From Sclerurus mexicanus (taxonomy: Eukaryota; Chordata; Aves; Passeriformes; Furnariidae): a stretch of 64,000 nucleotides of DNA. The notes under the pieces were generated by a model. The model searched no databases. It was given only the letters and a program-made list of their open reading frames with translations, and was not told the DNA's origin. The DNA lies in NCBI GenBank assembly GCA_013396755.1, contig VWZF01002534.1:931875-995874 (forward strand), in the 5' to 3' direction. Shown piece by piece: positions 34,707-46,219 of this stretch (positions within the stretch are counted from its first letter, which is position 1; each line of letters opens with the position of its first letter). The position numbers were made by a program, and so were the translations under genes.

Positions 34707-35802
34707 CCTAAATGTCAGTTCTTTGCTAACAAATGGATTGCCAAGTAGGTTGGCACAGCTCACAGTTGCTGTACCAGGCTAGGCAGCCGTATCAGTCAGT
34801 ATTGGCAATAAGGACTGGCTGCCCCAGATGGCTGGCAGCACTTAAACAACCTGGGACCCAGATGTCAGCAAAGCAAAATCATATCACTGAAATGCTTAAT
34901 TTCTCCAAACAAGTATGCTTTTAAAAATCAAACCAAAAAGAGCGTAAAACCAGGAACCCCTGAACTCTGGTAGGGGCAGAAAGGAAACCCTGTGAGCAAG
35001 GGCAGCTTTGGGCTCATCCCGCAGCCTCCTCCTCCTCCTGGCTGCATGGAGCTCACTCCCCTTGGCCTCTTCCCCTTCTCTGGAGTGGCACACGGGGCCA
35101 TTTATGGGGGAAAAAGCTTGGCAGATGCAAGACCCAAGTGCCAAAAGTCTGGATGCTTTTTCTCCCTAGCACTGCCAGCAGTGGCATCTGGTTGCATGGC
35201 TGGCTCAGCATCACGGGGGGGTCCTGACTCGGGGCCTGGTGGGTCAGCCCATCTCCCTGAACAGCTACCAAAAATCCTTTCTCACTGCTAACCCTTTCGT
35301 TCTCGAAGGGGAATAGGACAAAGACAGGGTTTTCCTCCCAAAACACGTCCCATAATCTTTCTGTGCTCTGCCTGCACCTCGCACAGCTCGGGCTCACCCT
35401 CAGCATGTGCTGAGGCAGGACAGTTTAGCATAGAGTTTTCCTAATTAAATTCATTCTGGCTTCAGGTTGGACAGGAATGCAAAGATTGTTGCATGTCAGG
35501 ATGGAGACAGCTTGCCAGCAGCCAGGGCAGAGATAGGCACAGGGCTGTGTCACGTTTACCTCAGCCTACACATCGTACATGAGCTGGGTCTACAGCTTGG
35601 TGTTTGCATGACTAACTATAAGCCTTCTGTACATTTGCACATTCATTTATGCTTCCAAATTTTTGTATATTCACATGGTGCTACATCTTTTCTAAAAACT
35701 GTAGTTCCTGGCTCTAAGGTATTTGGGATGTCACTGTGAAACCCTAAGAGACTCATTAACATTTCAGAACAAGACACCTTATTGAAAACAGTACACAACT
35801 GT

Positions 35803-35815
35803 AAAAAAAAAAAAA
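35803..35815. repeat. Poly-A tract
   Basis: Thirteen A residues in unique sequence. It is simple sequence. Confidence 0.85.
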
Positions 35816-35943
35816 GGCTTGAAATCTGCTTTTCTCCTTTAATTCCCTCCACCTCAACATTTATCATAATATAAAGTCTGAACTGCTCTTCTTCCTGACA
35901 TGTTAGTCATTCCTACACCCAGAGAGCAAAGCTGGCTATTCCT

Positions 35944-35984
35944 ATTGGCTCCCCTGACTTTGAAATGTGTTTGTGTTATAAAAG
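35944..35984 (+). promoter_or_regulatory. Weak TATA-type promoter candidate
   Basis: An inverted CCAAT core (ATTGG, 35944-35948) lies about 30 bases before TATAAAAG (35977-35984), a good TATA-box match. No initiator, exon or downstream frame supports it, and TATA words are expected by chance in AT-rich DNA. Confidence 0.15.
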
Positions 35985-37799
35985 CAAGTTTTGACATCTT
36001 TTACATGAAGAAATTTATCCATAGGAAATAAACATAGTTCTTAACACACTTCCGCACTGCATTTATTTCTGTAAATCTTTAAATATTACACTTCTTCATT
36101 GGCTTGGTAGCTCAGTAATCTCAGAAGTGTCTACACTGCTGGGGGTCCCCAAGAGCAAATGTGAGGATAACGCTTGAACTCCAGCAAGCGCAGAAGGGCT
36201 CATAGTGCAGCGCACGTAGATCCATGTGTGGGAATGATTATCCTCAACTTTTCAGCTCTTTGATGCATTGTGTGAAAGATACCCACAAATCTTAACCAAA
36301 AGTTTCCTACATTAAAAGCACAGCCAAGCAGAGGAGCCTGGTCTTCTGGCTGGGGAGTTTTGCCTGGATATATCCCCATGTGAATACCCTGCTTTGAATG
36401 ATGTAACATGAAAGGATTGCCTGCATTGTGCAGAAATTCTGTTTCCCATTACTCATACTTGTAAATGTATCTGTTCTACAGCTCCCTAAGAAACGAACAA
36501 GCCTTAGCATCAGAAATATTCCTAACACATTTTTAGGCAAAGCAAAACCAGCTAGCTGTTCCAATGTATTAAGTAATTCTTTCATGCTTCGCAAAGCCTC
36601 ACAGCCTTAAGATAACATTGGGATGTATTTATGCAATTTCTGAGATTCCCTACACAGGTACAATTAGGTCTTTTCCCACTCTGACAGGAACTTTTCCTGG
36701 GAAGCCTGATAAAGTGCCCTGCTGACAGCTGTACAGTGGTGGAGAGAGACAGGCAAGTGCCTCAGATGTTGGAACAAGAAAGTATTCCAGCATTTTTAGC
36801 ACCTGGGACTCCTGCTTAGCAAACATCCCCACCCCACCTGTGGTATGGAAAAACTGCATTATTTGTACATATTTTACAAAATATAAAGGAAGGACAAATA
36901 AAAAAATAAGATTAAAAAAAGGCAAGAAGTAAAGAATTTTACCAAGGTGTAACAGTTCTTAGACTCAGGTTTGGTGTCAGAGCAGCACCCATTGCTGCCT
37001 TCAGAAGACTTTGATCTGACTGAGAGATGACTGTAGAATCCTTACCCTGATCACAGCTCAGGAGCCACTGCTAAGGTGAAGAAATCCTATGCATCAGATT
37101 TTGCCAAAGTCCATTAAAAACCCCCAAAACACCACAGCAGAGTCCTGCGTGCAAGTTCTATCTACAACAGAAGCTTCTGCTACCTGAGAGCGTCAAACAG
37201 AAGGTGGTGATTTTTACATGACATTTTTATGCTCACCAAAGTACCAAATGCAATTTTAGCACTAAGAAAGCAGCAGTCACAGAAAGAGCCTTTTCTTGGA
37301 CCTGATCTACTTCAAATAGGTTTTTAAGATAAGAAAGGAGTTATAGTGGTAAATCTTCCAATTACTACTGACAAAGCAATTCTTCCTAAATGGCTTCTTT
37401 GGGTCTTTCTGCTGAAAGACCAAGACTCCAGAGAGCTTCAGCTATTTGGTGTCCTGCAGACCTCCCACCTCCTTTTTGCCTCCCAAAGCTGGCAGGAATT
37501 GGCACAAAGGAAAGATGATGAAAAGATATTCCCCAACAATGAGGTGGGGAATTAGACATTGCGAATGCGGAGCAGCAATCTGGAAAAATCTAACCACGAG
37601 GCAGCAATTTCTACACTTGACAAAAGATTTCAACACCAAGTTCACGTAAGTAAAGAAATCTCTGACCTCCTCTCCTTTGCAATGGATCTGTATTGAAATC
37701 TCCAAATGTGATGGCAGATCCTCTTCTATAAGCAGAGGATTGCACTTGCATCCTGCAGTACCTCACATGCACAGGGTTGTGGGGGTTTTTAATTCAGTG

Positions 37800-37828
37800 T
37801 GATAAGTGTGATGGTTGAACACTTATCA
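37800..37828. other. Inverted repeat, perfect 10-bp stem with 9-nt loop
   Basis: TGATAAGTGT (37800-37809) is the exact reverse complement of ACACTTATCA (37819-37828). The arms contain GATAA/TTATC cores, so the site offers two mirrored GATA-type motifs. Only a 10-bp stem forms, too short for a microRNA precursor. The word GTGTGAT is also repeated in direct orientation across its left arm (37797-37812). Confidence 0.6.
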
Positions 37829-39464
37829 TCCTGTACACTCTATCTCACCAAGATTCGCTCCCCTCAGCAACTGGGCAAAAGCTCCCTACTTCTTCTTGTT
37901 GTCCATTGGGGCTCAGACTTAATTATTTGTAATGAATCCTGGTGAATGGCCCCAGCAGCTTGTGATAACTCAGGACAGAAAGTACAATTTAAGGATGACA
38001 CTTGTATTTCTGCCCTACTCCATCTCACAACAATGAAAAGACTCCCGTGCTGTGTGAGCAGGGATTTTGTATTTGAGGCAGCTTTCTAGACTTCATCAAC
38101 CAACCAAAGAGGAGAAAGGGGGTCCTGAGCACTGCAGGGCTGTCTCAAGGGCTACCCCACCACCAGCAGCTATCCCTCAGGCCACCAGCATCTTGCTCCT
38201 CTCTGCAGCCACTTCGACATCGCAGGGCTAAGGGGAGCAGTGAATACCTGGTGAAATGAGGCACTGCTGGACCTGCACTCACCCCCACGATTGGCACAGC
38301 TGGGAGTGGTTCCCAGGGAATCACAGTGTGAATACACCTCTCCTGACACACATCCCGTGTGCAGATGGATCATTCATTCTCCAGGACTCGCAGCAAGGCC
38401 TGGGCTCAGCATCTGCCACTTCTGCCAGCAGATTGACAGAAGCAAAATGCAACCAACTAAGAGATTTTATAAGGGAAAAGCTGAACATAAGGACTCTAGT
38501 AGCAACCAGGGTGCTCTGCCCTTACACCAGAGAGGAAAAGCTGCACATCTCACAGCACAGTCTCATTTATGATCTGCAAAGCTATAACATATCACGGCAA
38601 CACGTTTAAAATAAGCTTTGGTGACCTGAAGACTCATTGCCATCATATTTAATATTGGAGGAGTAGAGGATAAAGGACCAAGAAGAGGAAAAACATCTTG
38701 AGAAGCCAAGAACACCCCCCCCCTTCTGACTTTCAAAGACAATAAGCAGCTTCTCCTGCTAATGCAGCTGGAAAATATACACTTCTCCTTGGCTTCCAGG
38801 ACCACAGACAAACACAGAGCCTTTAATACATTTAAGTCCAAATGGCATCAAAACCTATGAATCCAAAATACTGGACTAAAACAAAGAGATGTATCATTAC
38901 TCCCATGCTGCCCTTGTTAATTTGCACACCATCTCCTAACTTTGTCTGCTGAATTTGATCTTCTGTGTAGTTCTCCAAAATTTTTGCTTGTAGCTACTTT
39001 TCAGGAGCAGTGGTTTGTAGTGAAGCATTGCTCACAACAGGGGTTGGCAGCTGTTGGGAGCTTGGTTTGCTTTCTGTTTTCCATGGCACTTGTGTTTTTA
39101 TTTTAACTGGAAGCAGTAAGATAGTTATAACCGGAACATCTACAGTAAAAGGGGGTCACACTAAACATGCCAGACCTGTCTGGGCAGGTCTAATTTAAAC
39201 ACCAGCCTTTTAAGAACAGGACTGTCTTTGAATGAGATTTCTTTGTACTTCTAAAGACAGCACACACCCTTTTCCTGCTGCTTGATTAAACAGCACTTGC
39301 CCAATGAATAGATCTTGATCAGGAATAGAAAATGCATGGAGCTGTCCTGGGGAAAATGTGCAATATCCTTTCCCAGACTCACCTGTGGGAAGACACGTAC
39401 GGCTACATTGAACACACAGGCTTTTCAAATCAGTCCTCTCGCACAGGGACCTCTGCTCTGTCCA
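37829..39464. other. Non-coding stretch, no gene recognised
   Basis: Mixed unique sequence. A C9 run lies at 38715-38723. A short inverted repeat AGACCTG-TCTGGG-CAGGTCT lies at 39172-39191 (7-bp arms). Frames at 38145-38609 open on both strands and are unrecognised. Confidence 0.6.
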
Positions 39465-39625
39465 GTGTCTGAGCCTTTAAAGCGTTTCCCTTATGCATTT
39501 GAACATAATAAAGCATTAATGGCAGGGGAAGTGTCTCGCAGGAAAGCTGTACTTTTAGATCTGGCTTTGCCTCTGGAGGGCAAGCACAAACCAAGACACG
39601 AGCTATTTCATGACTGCAGCCTCAC
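39465..39625. promoter_or_regulatory. Possible regulatory element
   Basis: Compact unique sequence with CCTTTAAAGCG, CTTATGCATTTG, AATAAAGCATTAATGG and scattered CpGs (39482, 39537, 39599). It resembles the other islands but has no palindrome or repeated motif, so the call is weak. Confidence 0.22.
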
Positions 39626-41844
39626 ATGCACCATTCACAGCCACAGAAGGCCTGAAGTGCCTGTATCACTACTCTTGCAGAAGTAGATGCTCCCTTGCTA
39701 AAAATAACCCTGTCTTTGCTGCGTGAACAGTCATCCTTCTCCTTGTTCCCACTCACCCATAACTGCACGTGCCATAGAGAGAGCCAGGGAAGTGCTGAGG
39801 AGGAGCTGGGTTTTCCCATGCAAGGGGAATATTAGAAGTTTACAGTGCTGTGCTTTAAGGTTCCTTTTCCTGCTTCAAGGAAATACTTCAGAAATACTGC
39901 CTTCTACAAACGCACTAAATTCTTGCACAGAAAGCATAAACTCCACGGTATAAATCTATCCCCATTAGATTTTTAAAATAACAAAGGATAAGAGAAAACT
40001 TTGTTCCATCCAAAGCAAGAAAGTTTGCTGCCTAGAACACACATCTGGATTAACTGCGTTCCCTGCTCCAGTTTTCCTGAGGTATCTGGGGCAAATCATT
40101 TCCCAGAGAAATGAGCCTGAGCTGGGATTCTGTCAGGTATCGCAGCTACCACTAATTTCAGGACTTTGCTGCTTCGACACATTTCAGAATTTCACACCTC
40201 AGCTCCATATAAAAGAGCAAGAAGAGCACTTCTTTACCTCACATAATATCATGGAGACAAATATATCCTAGTTTTTAAACCAGATGAGTGTTATATACTC
40301 TACACAACAGCAAGGTCAGGCTGGCCCCCATCTCCAGGGCTGACTCATTTCTAGGAGAAGGTGCTTGCATTCATTTGGAAGGACAACAAGGCATGACTCA
40401 ATGGATCAAAGCAATTTATCACCACTCAAATCAGCACCTAATGTTAAATTCTGAACTCCTTTCTGCCAGTTCATTTACATATTAGAGCTTTACATGGCTA
40501 CTATTAGCTGAAACTAGACCCACTTGACAGGCAGAATGGTTAATTGTGATTGTGAAATTTCTGCAGTGGTTCTGGTAAACATTGTACACAATTATTTTTA
40601 CAACTAATTTGTTTGTTTGTAATGTATTTTTTTGGAAGGCCTAAAGAGATAGTGTTGGGATGATGTGGTGCACTTTTCCACCATTTTCTCTCCATCCACT
40701 CAGCTCTCTAAGCTTGACCACACTGTTAGGGAAAGGATTTTAACTAGTCCTCAAAAATTTATATGCTGCTATATAAGCATCTGCCTGCCTCTTTGAATGA
40801 CAAATAGGGATCACTCTGCAAAAAGAATTCTTTACAGCACTTCAGCTTAGCCCTTTTCTCCCGGTGCTTAGACAAACAGTTTTTGGTTTATGTAAATAGT
40901 TGGTGGATCAAATTTCCCCGGCAGCCACACCCAGCCAGCCTGAATCACCCAGGGAAACGTAAAGAGTCACCTTTTATGCCTTTCGTTTTTACCAAAGTAC
41001 ACAAGAGTTGCTACGTTACCCTTTGCCCACCAGCAAACAGATTTTTCATTCTGAAGGAATTTTCTTGTGTATCAACCCTCTGCATAACGCTCAGTAAAGT
41101 CTGATCTGGTTAAGAGGAGCAGCAGCGGGTGTGAAACCGAAGCAAAATAAGTGCTCTAAGTGAGCCTTTGCTTCTGGACTTCCACACTGGTGCTGCTCTA
41201 GAGGAGTCAAGCTCCTACCGCCTGCTCTTCCTGCAGCCACCTTACTGCAGGACAGGACTAAGCCATCTACTCGCCTGGCCAAAGACAACAGTGGTTGAGA
41301 AAAATCTGTATGAGCCCCAGGAGCTGGTCTACATGTGCTTGTCAGCTGGCCATAGTTGGGCTTGCTTTTCTGGAAAGGTCAATACAAGGCAAGGCCAACT
41401 AGATCAACAGTAGTTACACCTCTCCAGGGGCCCCTCTCTCCTCATGGTGTGTCTGTCCCCATGCAAGGCTCCCAACACCAGATATTGGTACAGCACTGCC
41501 CCACACTCCTGGTGTTCGACCACAGCTGAGCATTATCTGCATCCCTCCCCCACGAGCCAAGAGATGTGTCCGTCCTTCTCCCTGTTTCAAGCTGCAAGGG
41601 AACTCTGTCCTGAGGCTGATGGCACTGCTGGAGTTCTAGTGGTGCAAGCCTTGGGAGGAGATGCAGGTCTGCTGATGCCCTCAAAAATTCAGAAGCCCTT
41701 TCTAAAGCAAGCCCTTGTTTTCAGGCTCAGAAACATCAGGGAGAAATGACTTTTAGATGTTTCTTCTAGCATTGTGATGTCTGAAAAAGCCTCAGTTCTA
41801 GTTCTAATAATCACTAATTATCCTCAGACTGTTGTACTACTACT
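39626..41844. other. Non-coding stretch, no gene recognised
   Basis: Unique sequence, somewhat GC-richer at 41100-41700, where frames of 80-101 codons open on opposite strands over the same bases. No domain, splice-framed exon or repeat family was recognised. Confidence 0.6.
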
Positions 41845-41870
41845 TGTAGCTACCAGCTGTAGCTACCAGC
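41845..41870. repeat. Perfect 13-bp tandem duplication
   Basis: TGTAGCTACCAGC occurs twice head-to-tail with no difference between copies. The unit contains the palindrome GTAGCTAC, so the array presents two palindromes 13 bases apart. The identity of the copies suggests a recent slippage event. Confidence 0.85.
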
Positions 41871-43139
41871 AAGCAAACCCAGACTGAGACTAGCCAGGTG
41901 TCCCCCAAGATCACCACTCTCTGGCCGGGTTCATCCGGACTCCTGCCCAGCCATACCCCCAAATCCCACCTCCAGCCCAACCTCTGCTTTGCAGCTGCTG
42001 CAGGAATTCAAAAGGACTCAAAAACAAAGCACCGAGGTCTGAATTCTCTATGGAAACCTAAATGTAATCCCTGCTACGTCAACAGCTTACCTCAACTTCC
42101 CAGCTATCACACACAAAACACTTGAAAAGCCAAACCCCACTACGGTTTTCATTGATGAAACAGAGGGAAATTGGAGTCAGGAGAGTTATTCCTACTTATG
42201 GCCATTAGAAACATGAAATGCTTTGTGAGGGTTTGATTTATTGCAGGAGAGCAATTTCATTGTTGAGCCAGCTCACTTCATGGCATAGTGTATAGACTGA
42301 AATCTTTTCTGTTTGTTTAAACTCTTTATAAAAATTCTTACGTAGTTTTAAATAGTTGTGGTTAAACAGTTGTAAATACATAGGCATTTCCAACTGTGTC
42401 ACTATCATTTCCATTGCTCTTCTAATGCTTTATGCACAATTCTAATTTTTTTATGTGAAATACAATTACATTGATTCAAGACTTCCCTGACTTTTTTCTG
42501 TTTCATTACTTCTGTTGTTATATTACTCAGACTGATTTTGACCCTGTCACAGTGCTCCCGAGCAATGTGGAGTCCAAAGTGTGTTGTATGAATCAGAAAT
42601 CACTGCAATGTGTGTTCTGGTCTTCATTGAAGGTGCAAGCCCCAGCTTTTTCTACATGGTTTCTAACAGATCTTGGCACTATTATTCTTTGAAACATTGG
42701 GATAAGCAGAGAACAAAGCTTCTAAGTACCATTAAGTTTAAAAAAAAAAAAAGAAAAAGGACATTTCTGGGTTGATTGTAACTACACAGCCATTGATGAT
42801 CCATGTCTGGATTCACCCAGACTTTGGTGTATGATTTGCAGCTTCCTGGGTAGCAGAAAACTGACCTCTGAGGATCTTTTCTTGCTGAAGGTTGAGAAAT
42901 CATTAATTATGCAGGGGAAATGGCAAGAAAAAAAGAAGGGTGCACCAGGGGAAGAAAAAAACGCAACGAGAAGGCGGCATGTGATGGGCAGGGACCTGGG
43001 CAAGCACACACGGCTGCTGGTGTGGTGCTCACTGTGGGAGTTGGCACAGGCTGTGAATGAACTGATGTGATACATAAATCCCCAGCAAAAATGATTGCAC
43101 ACACCCAGCTGAAAAATGTAAGTAAACAATCATTCCTGT
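41871..43139. other. Non-coding stretch, no gene recognised
   Basis: Mixed unique sequence. A 13-base A run at 42740-42752 extends into an A/G tail to about 42760. Overlapping frames at 42682-43129 on both strands (up to 115 codons) are unrecognised. Confidence 0.6.
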
Positions 43140-43245
43140 CCTTTTTATATCTATCGCTTCAAGCTCAAGCATGCTTTAATCCTTCATTTTATTTGATATC
43201 GTTTAGCTTATCCAACATATATAAAAGGATACGTTCTCCTTCTTA
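43140..43245 (+). promoter_or_regulatory. Weak TATA-type or regulatory candidate
   Basis: TATATAAAAG (43218-43227) is a good TATA-box match. It follows GATATCG and a CTTTAATCC core. No exon or initiator can be recognised downstream. It could equally be AT-rich background. Confidence 0.15.
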
Positions 43246-44149
43246 GGCTGCCTTCAACTTTCTATGAAACAAGCTTTAAGGAGTAGGCCAATATTTATAT
43301 AACAGACAATACCTAAAAGGGGGCTCCCCTGTCTAGAGAGGCAGAAGAAAATCCCATTTTAGGCCTTCAGTATAGAAAAAAACATGGAATGCTTGAGACT
43401 GGCTTCAGCCACGTATTTGATATTCCTTGCATGTGTCCCTCGTGTCTGAAAACTAAGGACTATATGCCAAAAGTCATTCACTTTTCAGATGTGACACGTC
43501 TAGAAACGCCCCCATCTTTGAACAGAAACAATCGGGAGTATTTCACTCTTGTAGAGCTTTCAAACAGTTGTAAGAAATACAGGGTTATAAAGTCCCCTAT
43601 ACATCAAACAAGAATAGAGGGACTGACAGGGAACAGAAAAGTGGTGGAAAATAGGAAAAGTAGTTAAACAAACAAGCCTGGAGAACTGGGTTCTGTGCCT
43701 GACTCCACCTCGGGTGCTTTGTTTGGCCTTTGTCAAGTTACTTATCTTCTGTTTCCTTAATGTTTTTATGGAAACTCACAGCTAAACATTATGAGCTTGT
43801 AGAAATCAGAAACCAGCACTGAGGGAAGCAAAAGCATCTTGGAGTTCCAGTTTAGAATAAAAAGAAGTGGAGATTAGAATGATGGGACTGGCAATGAATG
43901 AGGGAAGTCTCAGCTCTCGCTCCTAAGCATTTGACATTGCTCCTTTATCACAAAGTCATCGACAGAAGCCTGGATTGCTTTGCCTCTAAGGGCCTTATTT
44001 CATCTTCTCACCTGCTCTTCTCCCATGGGTAGGGCTTGTAGTCTCATGATCTTTTGTAATCACAATCTAAGTGTGACACACTGCTGAACTGGCACCTTCG
44101 CCTCTCTATCCACTTATCACCACGTTATCTCGACATGTCCCTAATTTTC
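43246..44149. other. Non-coding stretch, no gene recognised
   Basis: Unique sequence with one 92-codon plus-strand frame (43389-43667) that has no recognisable domain. Confidence 0.6.
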
Positions 44150-44460
44150 TGCTTTTACTTCCTGCAGGCTGAGTTGGGAGAGTGGACTGCATGTGTTTGG
44201 AATTATTATCCCTCTAGTTAGTCTCTGATTATTGTTATCCTGGGGAACGCTGTGTTGCATCCCGAGGTTTATCTCCGATTGTGATCTCTGTTAGCAATAG
44301 TGTTATATATATTCAAATAAAACTTACATGTACAGCTCTAAGAGGCAGAGCAGCTGTTTCAAGTACTTTAAGACCTTTAAATAAATTCATGGTTCATAAA
44401 TATTTTCATGCCCTAGAATGAATCCATAATATATCTGGTTTCTTTCATCATAGCAGTATT
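44150..44460. promoter_or_regulatory. Possible regulatory element
   Basis: Unique sequence with a cluster of compact words: GGAATTATTATCC, CTGATTATTGTTATCC (SOX-like ATTGTT), two closely spaced CpGs (GGGAACGC and CATCCCGAGG), CTCCGATTGTGATC, then CATGGTTCATAAATATTTTCATG with homeodomain/FOX-like cores. The resemblance to the earlier islands is general only. Confidence 0.25.
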
Positions 44461-46219
44461 ATTCAACTTGCTGAAATAGCCTCAGTTGCTGACTTTTTTC
44501 TCCCATCTTATAAACTCAAAAATACTTGTATATACACAAACAAACAGTTGCCTGTGGAATGGAAGAAGACTTTAGACTTCAATCAGTCTACTTTTAGATG
44601 ATCTAAAATCCCAATACAAGTGACATTTCAAAGATTTCCATTCTAACAAAAGAAGTTCTCGCTGAATTAGTGTTGCACACTCAGATGGAAAGCTCTGCTG
44701 CCTCCTGAGCAGATGAACTGCAGAAATAACTTTTAAGGTTAAATACTTCTGCAAAGGATCCAGTACACTGCTTGACTGAATTCCAGCAGGTATTACTCCA
44801 ACTTCTCAACATCCATTTGACCAGTGCTCCTAATCCTGTGATGAGGCAGAACATCTATCTGTGCAGTGTTTGTGATGGGAGCATTGCATGGTCATTCAGA
44901 GGAAAAAGAAAGAAGCCCTAATCCATTTCAAAATGACACTTTCTAGAGAAAACTCACATGGTGCAGTCCCTTCTAGATCAGAGGACTGAGCACAGTGATC
45001 CCCGATGCCCCTCGTATCCAACATACAGATCTGACAAAGCAGATACTCTTATTTCCAAGCGTTAACAGTGATTTGCAAACCTCCGTGTGCAGGGAGGCAT
45101 CACAATCCTTGTTTTATAGCTGGGGCCCTTTTTTCATGACTGCCTTGGTTCAAGCCCAGACCTCAAGGGCCTGGGTCCCTGTTTGCTTGGAGCACAGGGC
45201 AGCTCACCCACCTTTAAGAGCTCTCCCATACAGCTCCCTGTCCTTTGTACAGGTGAGATAAAGGTATTTTCGACACAAATTAATATATGGACAAGAGCTA
45301 AAAAGTCTATTCGGTGGGAAGGTCTATGATCCAATGTTTAAATTGACAAGGTCTAGGCACAGGAACCTCCTTGTGTTCGAGGAGGTTCATCTCATCAGCA
45401 GGGAAAGCAAACAATTTGCTACGAGAGCACTTTATGCTGTCTAACAATGTTTGTGTGTGTGCATGTATAAAAAAAAACACTTCATACTGCTGCTGAATGG
45501 CTTCTTTCTCCCTCCCTGTTTGGATTTACTCCAAAGCCAGGATTATAACTGCTCTTTGCTAAGCAACAAATATTAGCTATTGCTACTTCATCAAAACCCT
45601 GCACCAGTGCATTTAACCAGTTTACCAGCCAGGAAGATGATATTTTCATATCTGCTAGCCTGGAGCTTCACTAAAATTAAGATCAACTGAGCAGAGATAT
45701 AACAATTATCAATTTTCATTCTTGAATAACAGCTTGAAATTGCCTTCAGGAGAAAGGAGGGTCCTTTGCTTTGGATTAAAAAAAAATAAAAATTTAGATA
45801 TAAAATTAACTACTCTTTCTTCCTCAGGCTAAACATGTGGTTAAGCTCACTAAAATTATTCAACAGCTTTACAGGTTGCATCCCTATTTGCTTTAGCTTT
45901 TAGGTTGATAAATGAGTAAGTGAAAAAGGGCTGTCAGGTATATTACAGTGAGTTACCGGCCCGCACTTTTACCTGTCCTATACTAAATGACTTCCTGCAG
46001 CCAGCTGAAACTGTTCCAAGACAGGGAAATTTGAAGTACCTCCGAAAAAATCCCTTCAAAACCACCAAGACCAGAGTCACCCACTGGATTTGGATCCAGA
46101 GTTCCACACACCACTGGTCCCAGTCAAAGATCCTCTGTGTCACAACAGTTTAATATCAATTGAGGAGACAATAGTTTTACCTAGATAACATTATAAAGAT
46201 GCAAATATTATAATATCCA
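44461..46219. other. Non-coding stretch, no gene recognised
   Basis: It holds a short (TG)n at 45452-45461 followed by an A9 run (45469-45477), and an inverted repeat at 45363-45388. The rest is unique AT-rich sequence with only short frames. Confidence 0.6.
45363..45388. other. Inverted repeat, perfect 9-bp stem with 8-nt loop
   Basis: GAACCTCCT (45363-45371) is the exact reverse complement of AGGAGGTTC (45380-45388). The stem is short but GC-containing. No adjacent feature gives it a role. Confidence 0.55.

Larger units (their letters stand above)
34361..37797. other. Non-coding stretch, no gene recognised
   Basis: Mixed unique sequence. It holds A runs at 34693-34706 (14 bases) and 35803-35815 (13 bases). 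A moderately GC-rich stretch at 34980-35400 has overlapping frames on both strands (99 and 117 codons) that are not recognisable. A TATA-like word with an upstream ATTGG lies at 35944-35984. Nothing supports a gene. Confidence 0.6.

Noticed and set aside
39172..39191. 7-bp inverted repeat considered as a p53-type site
   Set aside because: The central CWWG cores and half-site spacing of the p53 consensus are not met.
45452..45461. (TG)n and other short dinucleotide runs as hypervariable loci
   Set aside because: Five units or fewer; too short to expect notable variability.
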